From JBBDRV01 sp040905285 (lineage in GTDB: Bacteria; Bacteroidota; Rhodothermia; Balneolales; Balneolaceae): a DNA stretch of 31,614 bases. The notes beneath the pieces were generated by a model. It made no database searches. It was not told where the DNA came from and worked only from the letters and a program-made list of their open reading frames with translations. The DNA lies in contig JBBDRV010000146.1 in the NCBI GenBank assembly GCA_040905285.1, positions 1 to 31,614 of the forward strand. The letters are read 5' to 3'. A program made the translations under genes and the position numbers. Shown here one piece after another: positions 1 to 8,165 of the stretch (positions are counted from its first letter, which is position 1; each line of letters opens with the position of its first letter).

Positions 1-1227
1 GGCATTTCCTGTAAGGCCGGACCATATCCCCGAGGTTTCTTCACGTTCGGCCCATTCGCTGTAATACCCCTTGTAGCGGTAAATCGCCCAGCCACCCGCC
101 GTGGCGACCAGAAGGAATGTGCCGGGATGAGTCAGCGGTGTAAAAGGTGAATACGGTTCTTCAGCCTCATTTTCATGGCCGTAACCGGTTTCAACAGCAG
201 GAAACGGAAGACCCACTTCCACCTGTTCCAGCGCCTGTTCCACCGGTGGAATAACCAGTGCGAATATAGCTGCAAATGTCAGTATAATGTAGGGCATGCC
301 GGCCATCCATAAGCCCATAATCGGCTCGGCCTCTTCCTGCTCCCCGGCGGATTCCCCTTCCGGTACATTCTCCTCCTGTGTCTGTTGTTCCTTCATTGCC
401 GGGCGCTCTTCGATAGTTTCCGCCCGCTTGTCATATCTGTCCCAGCGGGATAGCGGGTAAAGTACGACAAGTGCCAGGGAAGAAGGGAGAAACGTGGACA
501 GTATCGGATCCCAAAGCACAAGGGCCAGCTGACCGCCGCCGTGTATCAGCGAAATGATCAGAACCATCGGCCAGGAATGACGTATGGCGGCCATCCTTCC
601 GAAAAGCCAGGCAATGGTAAAGCCGGCGGCAAGGTTCGGAAGCCAGAGCAGGATGGCTGTCTGGAAAGCGGTTTCCACCAGGTTTTCCAACTCTATGACC
701 TGAAGTGTGGCGAGCCAGCCCACGGCGAGAGTGCCGAACATATTTGCCCAGGCATGGCCGATCAGCGGGATGATCACCGCGTACAGCGGCCTCACCCCGA
801 GAGCGAGTAACAGGGGTGCAACCACAGCGATGGGTGTGCCAAAACCGGAAATGCCCTGGAGGAAGGACGCGAAGACCCATCCGAAAGCCAGTACCAGGAA
901 AAGCTCATTGCTGCTGAATTTCTCAATGCCTTTTCTGAGTGCATCGAAAGCGCCGGCACGTTCAGTAATCTGATAAAGCAACAGCGCCGGCCAGACAACA
1001 TACAGGATAAAAATAGCATCCCATACACCTTTGCCGCCGGCAACGGCCAGCGTTTCGGCCGGAGTCCGGTAGAAAAAAATGGCGATGGCGGCTGCGACAA
1101 ACAACCCTATTGGTCCGGCTTCCGGAGCCTTCCAGCGCAGGAGGATCAGAAAGATGAGAAGTGTCAGAAGTGGTGCGAACGCTAGTATCCAGTGGGTGAT
1201 GTCAATGGGTAGTTGCGTCTCCTGCAT
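1..1227 (-). CDS. L-lactate permease family transporter (5' part, cut by left edge)
   Basis: The frame is open from an ATG at 1227 to the window edge, giving 409 N-terminal residues of a polytopic inner-membrane protein. The hallmark is the stretch around residues 115-135 reading ASFLQGISGFGTPIAVVAP, which matches the QG-x2-GFGTP core of the LctP/LldP family of proton-coupled lactate/glycolate permeases. Many hydrophobic segments follow, broken by an acidic cytoplasmic-type loop rich in Glu and Gln (about residues 265-290). Family members are usually about 550 residues, so roughly 140 C-terminal residues lie outside the window. The start lacks a clear Shine-Dalgarno sequence. It is divergent from the TonB receptor at 1521. 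The substrate could be another 2-hydroxy acid. Confidence 0.85.
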   Translation of the reverse strand, partial: MQETQLPIDITHWILAFAPLLTLLIFLILLRWKAPEAGPIGLFVAAAIAIFFYRTPAETLAVAGGKGVWDAIFILYVVWPALLLYQITERAGAFDALRKGIEKFSSNELFLVLAFGWVFASFLQGISGFGTPIAVVAPLLLALGVRPLYAVIIPLIGHAWANMFGTLAVGWLATLQVIELENLVETAFQTAILLWLPNLAAGFTIAWLFGRMAAIRHSWPMVLIISLIHGGGQLALVLWDPILSTFLPSSLALVVLYPLSRWDRYDKRAETIEERPAMKEQQTQEENVPEGESAGEQEEAEPIMGLWMAGMPYIILTFAAIFALVIPPVEQALEQVEVGLPFPAVETGYGHENEAEEPYSPFTPLTHPGTFLLVATAGGWAIYRYKGYYSEWAEREETSGIWSGLTGNA

Positions 1228-1520
1228 AATTGTTGTCTTTGTTCATGACCGTTGCTTGTTTCCCGCAAAACATGCGAATGCGCCACTGCATTCCCTCCCG
1301 GAGATACCTTTATCAGACCAAGGGGGCGAGGGTGGAGGTGACGGGGAATGACCTGTCACTGCTCCGGACATCGTATTTTGTAAGTTGTCAAAATAAAATT
1401 TTAGGTAAGACTAAATATTTATTTAACTTCATAAAAAGGCCGGGCAAGCCGCAACCGGTTTGAACCGCCCGGCAAGCAGTCTGTCGGACTGCAAGGTCCA
1501 ATCAATGAAAAGGTGTAACA
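1228..1520. other. Divergent intergenic region, lctP-like / TonB receptor
   Basis: This gap of 293 bases must hold promoters for both flanking genes. The centre (about 1375-1435) is AT-rich, and the side next to the receptor carries two adjacent hairpins (listed separately). No convincing small gene, known riboswitch or zinc-uptake-regulator-like box was recognised. Confidence 0.6.
1439..1492 (+). promoter_or_regulatory. Two adjacent hairpins in the TonB receptor leader
   Basis: The first hairpin pairs GCCGGGC (1439-1445) with GCCCGGC (1467-1473) around a 21-base loop that itself contains the palindrome AACCGGTT. The second pairs GCAGTC (1476-1481) with GACTGC (1487-1492) around a 5-base loop. 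They end 28 bases before the receptor ATG, so they would lie in its mRNA leader or act as DNA sites. The second one belongs to a motif repeated at 7667-7680 and 7776-7792. A terminator or leader-control role is inferred from position only. Confidence 0.4.
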
Positions 1521-3758
1521 ATGAGCACGGAATGGTGCAAGATTATGGCAATGATGCTGCTGGTCATCGGCACGTCTTCCCCTGAGCTCCGGGCTGGCAG
1601 TACCGGCAGCAGAGACGGATCTCTCCGGGGGACTGTCACAGAAGCGGGAACAGGCGAGCCGATACCGGGTGCGACGGTCCTGATTGAGGAAACGGGCCGT
1701 GGCGTGGCCACCAGTGCCGATGGAGAGTTTGAATTTTCAGATATGCCGGCGGGGACTTATACGATGACCGTAAGCTCCGTCGGTTTTTCAAGTCAGACGG
1801 TCACTGTTGACCATCCTTACGGGGAGGTACTGTCTATCCGGCTGACATTGTCTGTCTTTGAGCAGGAGGATGTGATTGTAACCAGTTCTCCGCTGGGACG
1901 CAGTATACAATACCAGCCTGCAGAGGCTATCAACGCGGAATCGCTGCAACGCAAGGCAGCTCCGAGCCTGGGGGAGGTCCTGGACGGAATACCCGGCGTA
2001 ACCACACGGTCATTCGGATCTGCCCCTGCACGGCCGGTCATCAGGGGATTTGACGGAGACCGGGTGCTTGTCATGCAAAACGGGGAACGGATGGGCGACC
2101 TTTCCAGTACGGCGGTTGATCATGCGGTTGCCATAGACCCGCTTTCCATGGATCGCGTGGAGGTGGTCCGCGGCCCGGCCAGTCTCCTGTATGGATCGAG
2201 TGCGATCGGCGGAGTGGTCAACATGTTCAGCAATGACATGCCCCGGGAGTGGGAGGCGGGAACAGACGGGACGGTTGCATCCCATGCAGCGACTGTGAAT
2301 GACATGGGTGCGGGACTGGTGCGCCTGCAGCACGCAACCTCAAAACTTGCCGCTGCGGGACGGCTCATTTACCGGAGCGGAGGAAACCTGCGCACACCGG
2401 AAGGCCGTCTGCCGGATACCGCTATCGACAATTTCAGTTACGGGGGAGGGACAGGCTACCGGGCAGGTTCTTTTGAAACCGGGGTTTCACTGACCGGCAT
2501 GGATTACACATACGGATTGCCTGAAGCCATCGACATTCCGGGCGAATCTATAGAAATCAGAATGGACCGCTTCAATGTTCAGAGTATTTCCACCCTCAAG
2601 ACGGACCGGTTTTTTGAGCATGCCGAACTGAGAATACATTACAGCGATTACCGGCACGACGAAATAACGATGATTAATAGCCCGGAAGGGCGTCGGGATG
2701 AACAGGTCGATATTACATTTGACCAGCAAACCCTGAGCAGCTCCCTTGTTCTTCAGCACCGCCCGATAGGGACCATGGAGGGGGCTGCAGGCTTCAGCTT
2801 CAATTATTCGGATATTGCCGTCGGAGGTGTGGATGCCCTGACGCCGGATGCCGGCGGATATTTCCTGGCCGGATATCTCTACGAAGAAATCGGACTCGGC
2901 GACCATCTGTCGTTTAAAGCCGGGGCAAGGATGGAGCTGAAGGAGACGGTTGTCAAGATCAATGAGCTGTTCCCGGATCCGGATGATTTCAAGGACCGGT
3001 CGGATATCATCCTGTCCGGCGCGGCCGGTTTGAATTATTCCCCCTCGTCAAACTGGACGACGGGATTTCAGATTGCCAGGGCTTACCGGACACCCACCGT
3101 CGAAGAGCTCTATTCCCATGCGGCACATGCTGCCGCCGGATCCTTTGATATAGGGGATCCGACCCTCAACAATGAATTCAGTCTGGGAACGGATCTGTTT
3201 ATAGAACACAGCTCTGATCGTTTTGACGGACAGCTGTCCCTGTTTGCCAACCGGATCAGTCACTTCGTGGATTTTTCCCCCACCGGGGAAACGCACGAGC
3301 TCTCGGGACTTCCTGTTTTCCGGTATCTTTCAAAAAACGCCGTGCTCTACGGGTTTGAATTCAGTGCGGCGGCGGGTATGTCCAGCCTGTTGAGCGCCGG
3401 CCTGGGATTTGACTATGTGCGCGGACGGGAACGGACGGGCGACCGGAATAACCTGACATTCATTCCGGCATTCAGAACCAGCCTCAGTGTGACAGCTGAC
3501 GACGGTTCATTCTGGATGGGATCCAGGCTGGTGATCGTAAACAGTCAGGAAAAAGTGGCTCCCAACGAAGATCCAACCGGCGGCTATCTTCTGACAGGTG
3601 TGGATGCCGGTTACCGTTTCAGCAACGAAATCACAGCAAGCTTCAGGGTGGACAACCTGTTCAATGTCAAATACCGCAATCACCTGAGCCGGGTTGAAAA
3701 CAGAAATGCGCCGATGCCGGGCCGAAATCTGAATGCCATGCTGAGATGGAATTTCTGA
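1521..3758 (+). CDS. TonB-dependent outer-membrane receptor, ZnuD-like
   Basis: The protein has 745 residues. A signal peptide covers about residues 1-25, a carboxypeptidase-regulatory-like beta domain about 30-110 (starting GSLRGTVTEAGTGEPIPGAT), then a TonB plug and a 22-strand-type barrel ending in a terminal Phe (LRWNF). The plug reads RPVIRGFDGDRVLV, then GDLSSTAVDHAVAIDP and VEVVRGPASLLYGSSAIGG, a set typical of ZnuD-type zinc or haem receptors; the His-containing loop YSHAAHAAAGSFDIGDP and the C-terminal NHLS...PMPGRN motif also fit. The start is supported by AAAAGGTG about 8 bases upstream. There is no TonB, ExbB or ABC-transporter neighbour, so zinc as ligand rests on family resemblance. 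Confidence 0.9.
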   Translation: MSTEWCKIMAMMLLVIGTSSPELRAGSTGSRDGSLRGTVTEAGTGEPIPGATVLIEETGRGVATSADGEFEFSDMPAGTYTMTVSSVGFSSQTVTVDHPYGEVLSIRLTLSVFEQEDVIVTSSPLGRSIQYQPAEAINAESLQRKAAPSLGEVLDGIPGVTTRSFGSAPARPVIRGFDGDRVLVMQNGERMGDLSSTAVDHAVAIDPLSMDRVEVVRGPASLLYGSSAIGGVVNMFSNDMPREWEAGTDGTVASHAATVNDMGAGLVRLQHATSKLAAAGRLIYRSGGNLRTPEGRLPDTAIDNFSYGGGTGYRAGSFETGVSLTGMDYTYGLPEAIDIPGESIEIRMDRFNVQSISTLKTDRFFEHAELRIHYSDYRHDEITMINSPEGRRDEQVDITFDQQTLSSSLVLQHRPIGTMEGAAGFSFNYSDIAVGGVDALTPDAGGYFLAGYLYEEIGLGDHLSFKAGARMELKETVVKINELFPDPDDFKDRSDIILSGAAGLNYSPSSNWTTGFQIARAYRTPTVEELYSHAAHAAAGSFDIGDPTLNNEFSLGTDLFIEHSSDRFDGQLSLFANRISHFVDFSPTGETHELSGLPVFRYLSKNAVLYGFEFSAAAGMSSLLSAGLGFDYVRGRERTGDRNNLTFIPAFRTSLSVTADDGSFWMGSRLVIVNSQEKVAPNEDPTGGYLLTGVDAGYRFSNEITASFRVDNLFNVKYRNHLSRVENRNAPMPGRNLNAMLRWNF

Positions 3759-3826
3759 TTCTGAGACTCTGAAGAAGGGCTCCGGCAGTAGGCCTGCCCC
3801 TGAATAAGAGTATGCGCGGAGGAATA

Positions 3827-3834
3827 TATTTTTG
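3827..3834 (+). promoter_or_regulatory. Possible Bacteroidota-type -7 promoter element before tatA
   Basis: TATTTTTG fits the TAnnTTTG consensus of Bacteroidota primary-sigma promoters and lies 39 bases before the tatA ATG. A matching -33 TTG box at the expected distance is not evident, so this is a weak call. Confidence 0.25.
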
Positions 3835-3872
3835 TACTTTGCTCCAAATAAAACGTAACGACAGGAATTATT

Positions 3873-4094
3873 ATGGGAGCTTTTGGCGGGTTTGAATGGC
3901 TGATAATCATTATGATTATTATTTTCTTTTTCGGGGCTAAAAAGTTTCCTGAAGTTGCCCGTGGAATCGGCCAGGGCGTGGTTGAATTCCGGAGGGCCAG
4001 GAGGGACGATAAAAAAGATGAAAAGCTGTCAGAAGAAGAGAAAGAATCCACGAAGGACCCCGAAATACAAAACGATAATAACAACCGGGAGTAA
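3873..4094 (+). CDS. tatA: Sec-independent protein translocase TatA/TatE
   Basis: This 73-residue protein has the whole TatA plan: a short N-terminus with FGGFEW, a single hydrophobic helix (about residues 9-21, rich in Ile and Phe), the FGAKKFPEVARGIGQG hinge and amphipathic helix, and a charged disordered tail rich in Lys, Glu and Asp. TatA oligomers form the conduit of the twin-arginine pathway for folded proteins. No tatB or tatC is adjacent; a lone tatA is common in this phylum. It lies 114 bases after the TonB receptor on the same strand and is convergent with the hydrolase gene, with 26 bases between the ends. Confidence 0.93.
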   Translation: MGAFGGFEWLIIIMIIIFFFGAKKFPEVARGIGQGVVEFRRARRDDKKDEKLSEEEKESTKDPEIQNDNNNRE

Positions 4095-4120
4095 TTTTCC
4101 TGGATAAACGGCTTTTCCGC

Positions 4121-6163
4121 CTAAACCATATCACGAGGGATAGATTCATCCCAGCTGTTGCTGTAGAAACGGTAGTCACCGTCGTAGGCATCCAGTTCCG
4201 CCTGAATCCGGAAATTGTTTTCATCGGATGTCAGCACCGTTCGGGTCCGAATCCGGACATTCCACCAGTCATTCCGGCTGAAGCCCTGGACTGAAACTAC
4301 TTCCCCCCTGGGTGAGGAAAAACTGTCATCCCTGATCGAATACCACTCCGTTGTCCGGTTTTCAACCTGAAGGTCGATGTCTTCAATTTTTTTTATGCCT
4401 TCGTCTTTAATCACTTTAAGGGTGGATATATTTCTGGCCAGGTCACGGATAACTTTCCAGTTATGTTCAGGCGGCTCAATAACGGTTTCCACAGTACTTT
4501 CAGCACCTTCCGGCTCGTCAAAAGCGATCAGGTCATCCACATCGGGGTCGGGGGGACGTTCGGGAAGGATCAGTTTCGACTTCTTCGGAAAGACCGTGAG
4601 GGTGACCGGCCTCGGCGGCGGCCAGGCGATCGGCCAGTAAGAGGTGGAAATGGAAATCCGGATACGATTGCCTGCCGGAAACTGCTGGGCGATCCCGTTT
4701 AACTGAACCTGGAGATGATATTTTTTATCCGGTTTGAGCATTTCGGGATTCTCGTGGCTTTCCCTGTGAGTTAAATTCAGTATACCGAATGTGACCCGTG
4801 TAGCTTTGCCGTCCGGGGCAACATCGGAGAGCCGGACGGCAATCATGGCGACCGGCCGGTCAACCGAACATTCCACGTCCAGTACGGGTGAACCCAGTAT
4901 TTCAATCGTTTTGGACAGCGGCCCCGTCTCATAAATCAGTGAGCCCCCGTCTTCCTCTCTCTGGTCCCCCGGCAGATCGGGCGTTCCACCATAAGAACAC
5001 CATTTCCCTGCAAACAGACCCACCGACAGAGGAGACTGCACTTTCTTTATCTGCTTGCTGGCCGGAACATCCTCACCTTCTATCAGTTTATTATCCCCGC
5101 TCAGTGGATAATGAGTCACACGTATGCGTTTTGACGGCCAGATCTTTTCGCCGATCCATCTGCCGGACCGCTCGGTATACCTTGAAACGGGGGGAATGCT
5201 GTCCTGTCTCCAGACGCGGAGCATGGGTTCGTCCATAATTCCCGTTTCAATCCCTTTCAGCCACCGGTCCCACCAGCGGAGGCATTCCTGTAAAAAGCCG
5301 ATAGCCGGTCCCGGTTCCCCCAGGTGCGGGTAGCGATGACCCCAGGGGCCGATCAGTCCCTGTCGCGGTATCTCAAGACCGGCCAGCAGCCTGAATACAG
5401 CATTGGAATAGCCGTCCGCCCAGCCGCTGACGGCCATAACGGGGCACAGAATCTTGTGGAATTCCTTGTTCACCGAGCCGTGTTTCCAGTATTCGTCCTT
5501 TCGCTGATGTTTCAGCCAGCTCTTGAGCCAGAGGCCGCTCTGGCGGAGACGGTCCAGCCATATTTTTTTCCAGCGGTCGCCGACAATCGCGGGGTCCGGC
5601 GGACAGGTGGTGCGTGAGAACATGGTCGACGCCCACGAAAGATTATCCCCAAGCAAACAGCCGCCCATATAGTGAACGTCATCGGAATACCGGTCATCCG
5701 TTGAGCAGGCGCTGATGATGGCCTTCAGGGGTGACGGCTGGTGGGTGGCTATCTGTAAACTGTTGAATCCGCCCCAGGATATCCCGATCATCCCCACCTC
5801 TCCCGAGCACCAGGACTGATTGACAATCCAGTCGATGATTTCAATGCCGTCCTCCTGTTCGGTTTCCAGATACTCATCCGTCAGCACCCCTCCGGAATCA
5901 CCGCTGCCCCTCATGTCGACACGCAGGCAGGCATAGCCGTGCCCGGCAAAATAACGGTGCATTATGTTGTCACCCGGTCGCGTCAGGTCGCGCTTGCGGT
6001 AGGGAATATACTCCAGGATTGCAGGAACAGGATCCTCGTTTGCCGTTTCGGGCATCCAGATCCTGGCCCCGAGACGCGTCCCGTCCCTGAGCTTGATCCA
6101 GACGTTTTCCTCTTCAACCACCTTGTGCGGATAGGAGGTGACTCTTTTGTAGTCCAAAGACAT
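4121..6163 (-). CDS. CocE/NonD (S15-type) serine hydrolase
   Basis: The 680-residue protein has an alpha/beta-hydrolase domain with the nucleophile in GISWGGF (Ser129), the acid in SGWADGYSNA (Asp250) and the His in GPWGHRYPH (His276), spaced as in cocaine esterase and X-Pro dipeptidyl-peptidase. The DMRGSGDSGG motif (residues 83-92) is also typical. An S15 C-terminal jelly-roll follows (about residues 400-560), then an extra C-terminal region of about 100 residues seen in a long subgroup of these 'acyl esterases'. There is no signal peptide, so it is probably cytoplasmic. It is the second gene after the ATP-grasp gene, 64 bases downstream and probably co-transcribed. The substrate (ester, amide or dipeptide) cannot be told from the sequence. 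Confidence 0.9.
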   Translation of the reverse strand: MSLDYKRVTSYPHKVVEEENVWIKLRDGTRLGARIWMPETANEDPVPAILEYIPYRKRDLTRPGDNIMHRYFAGHGYACLRVDMRGSGDSGGVLTDEYLETEQEDGIEIIDWIVNQSWCSGEVGMIGISWGGFNSLQIATHQPSPLKAIISACSTDDRYSDDVHYMGGCLLGDNLSWASTMFSRTTCPPDPAIVGDRWKKIWLDRLRQSGLWLKSWLKHQRKDEYWKHGSVNKEFHKILCPVMAVSGWADGYSNAVFRLLAGLEIPRQGLIGPWGHRYPHLGEPGPAIGFLQECLRWWDRWLKGIETGIMDEPMLRVWRQDSIPPVSRYTERSGRWIGEKIWPSKRIRVTHYPLSGDNKLIEGEDVPASKQIKKVQSPLSVGLFAGKWCSYGGTPDLPGDQREEDGGSLIYETGPLSKTIEILGSPVLDVECSVDRPVAMIAVRLSDVAPDGKATRVTFGILNLTHRESHENPEMLKPDKKYHLQVQLNGIAQQFPAGNRIRISISTSYWPIAWPPPRPVTLTVFPKKSKLILPERPPDPDVDDLIAFDEPEGAESTVETVIEPPEHNWKVIRDLARNISTLKVIKDEGIKKIEDIDLQVENRTTEWYSIRDDSFSSPRGEVVSVQGFSRNDWWNVRIRTRTVLTSDENNFRIQAELDAYDGDYRFYSNSWDESIPRDMV

Positions 6164-6227
6164 ATAGGGTACCGGGTCTGTTTATGGTTAAAATATGAGG
6201 TTATCGGGTCGATTTTCTTATCAGGCA

Positions 6228-7514
6228 TCAGGTTACCGGATCGAATTCATAGTTAAACATATTGTAGAAAACGTGGTCCCGCTGTTTGTAAAGCTCATCC
6301 CTGTTGCTGCCTCCCAGGTAGATCGAGGCGATTTTGTAGCTGTAGCTGTCCTGGTCATGCAACTCGGACAACCGGCTTCCCTGCTCGACCCAGTTCATTA
6401 CTTTCATGTGCGGTATCTCCTTCCTGAAACTGTTGAAGTCCGCGTCGGAGGGTATGCGGGTGACAATGCCGTCCTCGAAATGCCGGTAGTAGAATTTGCC
6501 CGCAACTTCGCAGGGTCCTTCCCTGTGCGGAAACGACGGCTGGAGCCCGAGTGCCACTTCCACCATGGTCTTGTGGTTGGGTGCCCCGTCCACTTTCAGG
6601 AAGAGATCGGAATGGGACTGTGAAATGCGCGGATTGATTTCAAGGAGCCAGAGGTGATCATCCTCTTCGTTGTAAAAGAATTCTGTATTAAAGGAACTGT
6701 TGTCATATCCAATGGCTTCCATCAGCTTCTTGGTGATCAGCTTCATACGCCGGATAACGGCCGGGTCGAGTGAGGATGGATACTCATAGCTGAAAAACGT
6801 TTCCTTTTCCAGATGCCGAACGGAATCAAAGATTCCGGTGAAACCGGTTTTGCCGTAATGCACGTATCCCTCGATCGTGCACTGGTGCCCTTCAATAATA
6901 CGTTCAGCAACACAGTGATAGCCGTCTATTTTTTTTAGCGGTTCCGGGATACTTTCATGATTCAGCAGTTCATTGACGGGCTCTGCAAAACGGTGGATGT
7001 TCTTTTTTATAATCTCTATGCTTTTTTCAAACTCGGCTTTGTTATTGATTTTAAACCCGAGATAGGAAGCAAAGGAAACGACCGGTTTAAGCCAGAAGGG
7101 GAACTCCAGTTCGATGTCCGAAAAAGGGTCGTCGCTGAATGGATTTACCAGATTGTATTCCGGCGTATGAACCGGTATGATTTCGCTCTGTTCTTTTCTG
7201 CTCACATACTTGTGAAGGCACCGGACCAGGGCGGGAAGCGGCAGGCCCGGCAGATTGTTGTCTCTGGCAAGGAGCGGGACCAGACAGGTGACAGGAAAAT
7301 TCCAGAAACCGACAACGGCGTCAGGCTTGCCGGGGAGACTGTCTATGGCGGATTGAGCTTTCTCCTGCAGTTTTCGAATGGAATAGTTGTCCCTGCCCTG
7401 GATTTCCGAAACATCCAGCACCGAATGATATTCATACTCGCCGGATCCGTCAAACGAATTCAGCATGTCCCGGTTTATTTCATCAATGCCTACGACACAT
7501 ATATGTTTTTTCAC
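6228..7514 (-). CDS. ATP-grasp superfamily ligase, substrate unknown
   Basis: The 428-residue protein starts with a Rossmann-like segment (KKHICVVGIDEINRDML). An ATP-grasp fold follows: a lysine in FPFWLKPVVSFASYLG (about residues 140-155), the nucleotide-clamping stretch VAERIIEGHQCTIEGYV, and the metal-binding motif NTEFFYNEEDDHLWLLEINP (about residues 280-300). EINPRIS is the classic Mg-binding end motif shared with biotin carboxylase and carbamoyl-phosphate synthase. Such enzymes join a carboxylate to an amine or thiol through an acyl-phosphate. No family with a known product was recognised. The only operon partner is a CocE-type hydrolase, which suggests a small amide or peptide metabolite. 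The start is an ATG followed by MKKH; upstream is a gap of about 650 bases. Confidence 0.85.
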   Translation of the reverse strand: MKKHICVVGIDEINRDMLNSFDGSGEYEYHSVLDVSEIQGRDNYSIRKLQEKAQSAIDSLPGKPDAVVGFWNFPVTCLVPLLARDNNLPGLPLPALVRCLHKYVSRKEQSEIIPVHTPEYNLVNPFSDDPFSDIELEFPFWLKPVVSFASYLGFKINNKAEFEKSIEIIKKNIHRFAEPVNELLNHESIPEPLKKIDGYHCVAERIIEGHQCTIEGYVHYGKTGFTGIFDSVRHLEKETFFSYEYPSSLDPAVIRRMKLITKKLMEAIGYDNSSFNTEFFYNEEDDHLWLLEINPRISQSHSDLFLKVDGAPNHKTMVEVALGLQPSFPHREGPCEVAGKFYYRHFEDGIVTRIPSDADFNSFRKEIPHMKVMNWVEQGSRLSELHDQDSYSYKIASIYLGGSNRDELYKQRDHVFYNMFNYEFDPVT

Positions 7515-7603
7515 TGTTTATACACTCTCTTGGTTTGGTATATGCACCTTTTATCCGGTCGGTATTTCCGGCCGGTAACCGTTTTTGGTAAAGGCTGCTA
7601 CTA

Positions 7604-7630
7604 AAATACTGCACGATAAATACTGCACGA
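7604..7630. repeat. 14-bp tandem duplication
   Basis: AAATACTGCACGA occurs at 7604-7616 and again at 7618-7630, identical over 13 bases with one T between. It lies in the gap upstream of the ATP-grasp gene. Confidence 0.85.
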
Positions 7631-7666
7631 AATCCGTCACTTGCTCTGTACCAGGAACCTTTCCCA

Positions 7667-7792
7667 AGTCCGACAGACTGTTAGATAATTTCACAAAACA
7701 GATGGAAACAAAACGAGACAGGGAACAGCATCGTTCAGCCCGGTTCGGCACTTTACCCGGCCCCTCTGTTAGCGTTCCGACAGACTGCTTGC
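7667..7792. repeat. Two copies of a dispersed 14-17-base motif
   Basis: AGTCCGACAGACTG lies at 7667-7680 and TCCGACAGACTGCTTGC at 7776-7792. The reverse complement of the 17-base form occurs at 1472-1488, where it builds a hairpin before the TonB receptor. All copies are intergenic. Confidence 0.6.
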
Positions 7793-7812
7793 AGGCAGCG
7801 ATTCCCGGGCGT

Positions 7813-7854
7813 GGATCGGACGCATGGTCGGATGCATAAGTGGTCGGTGCATAA
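7813..7854. repeat. Degenerate triple repeat of about 14-16 bp
   Basis: Three imperfect units follow one another: GGATCGGACGCAT (7813-7825), GGTCGGATGCATAAGT (7826-7841) and GGTCGGTGCATAAC (7842 on). The second and third differ by one missing base within the core. Confidence 0.65.
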
Positions 7855-8030
7855 CATAAATAGTGTGATACAAAATGACTCATGGGTTGCTTCCCGCAGT
7901 GTAATTTATATACAAACAGCTGTTCTCATTATTCCTGCCCGAACAGAACGGATTATCCGACCCCTGTTTTACAGCTGTTTACGCACTCTCCAGCCCTGTA
8001 CAGAAATCCGGTATGATTGTTGTAAACCGT

Positions 8031-8062
8031 TGTAAACAGCGTCAAGTGTAAACAGCGTCAAG
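8031..8062. repeat. Perfect 16-bp tandem duplication
   Basis: TGTAAACAGCGTCAAG is repeated without change at 8031-8046 and 8047-8062, just after a related partial unit TTGTAAACCG. It lies about 100 bases upstream of the lipoprotein gene. Confidence 0.9.
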
Positions 8063-8165
8063 CAACTGCCTGAAACGGTGTCTGAAACAGGCTTATTTAA
8101 TCATGGAAGACACATCAACCGTGTCTGAACGTCAGTTGATAATTATGAACAAGAGAGAACATATC

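Larger units (their letters stand above)
7515..8165. other. Divergent 651-base gap with several small duplications
   Basis: It separates the ATP-grasp gene (minus) from the repeat lipoprotein (plus). The reading frames across it show no family resemblance and run through short repeats, so no gene is called. It contains three separate tandem duplications (listed) and two copies of the TCCGACAGACTG motif. Promoters for both flanking genes must lie here but no consensus was recognised. Confidence 0.6.

Noticed and set aside
1275..1320. Possible cobalamin riboswitch before the TonB receptor (GCCACTG and a CCGGAGATACC-like stretch)
   Set aside because: The two boxes are only 8 bases apart and the remaining conserved core elements are missing, so this looks like chance.
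7585..8035. Two open frames of 84 and 74 codons in the gap before the lipoprotein
   Set aside because: They run through short duplications, have no Shine-Dalgarno sequence or domain, and overlap each other.
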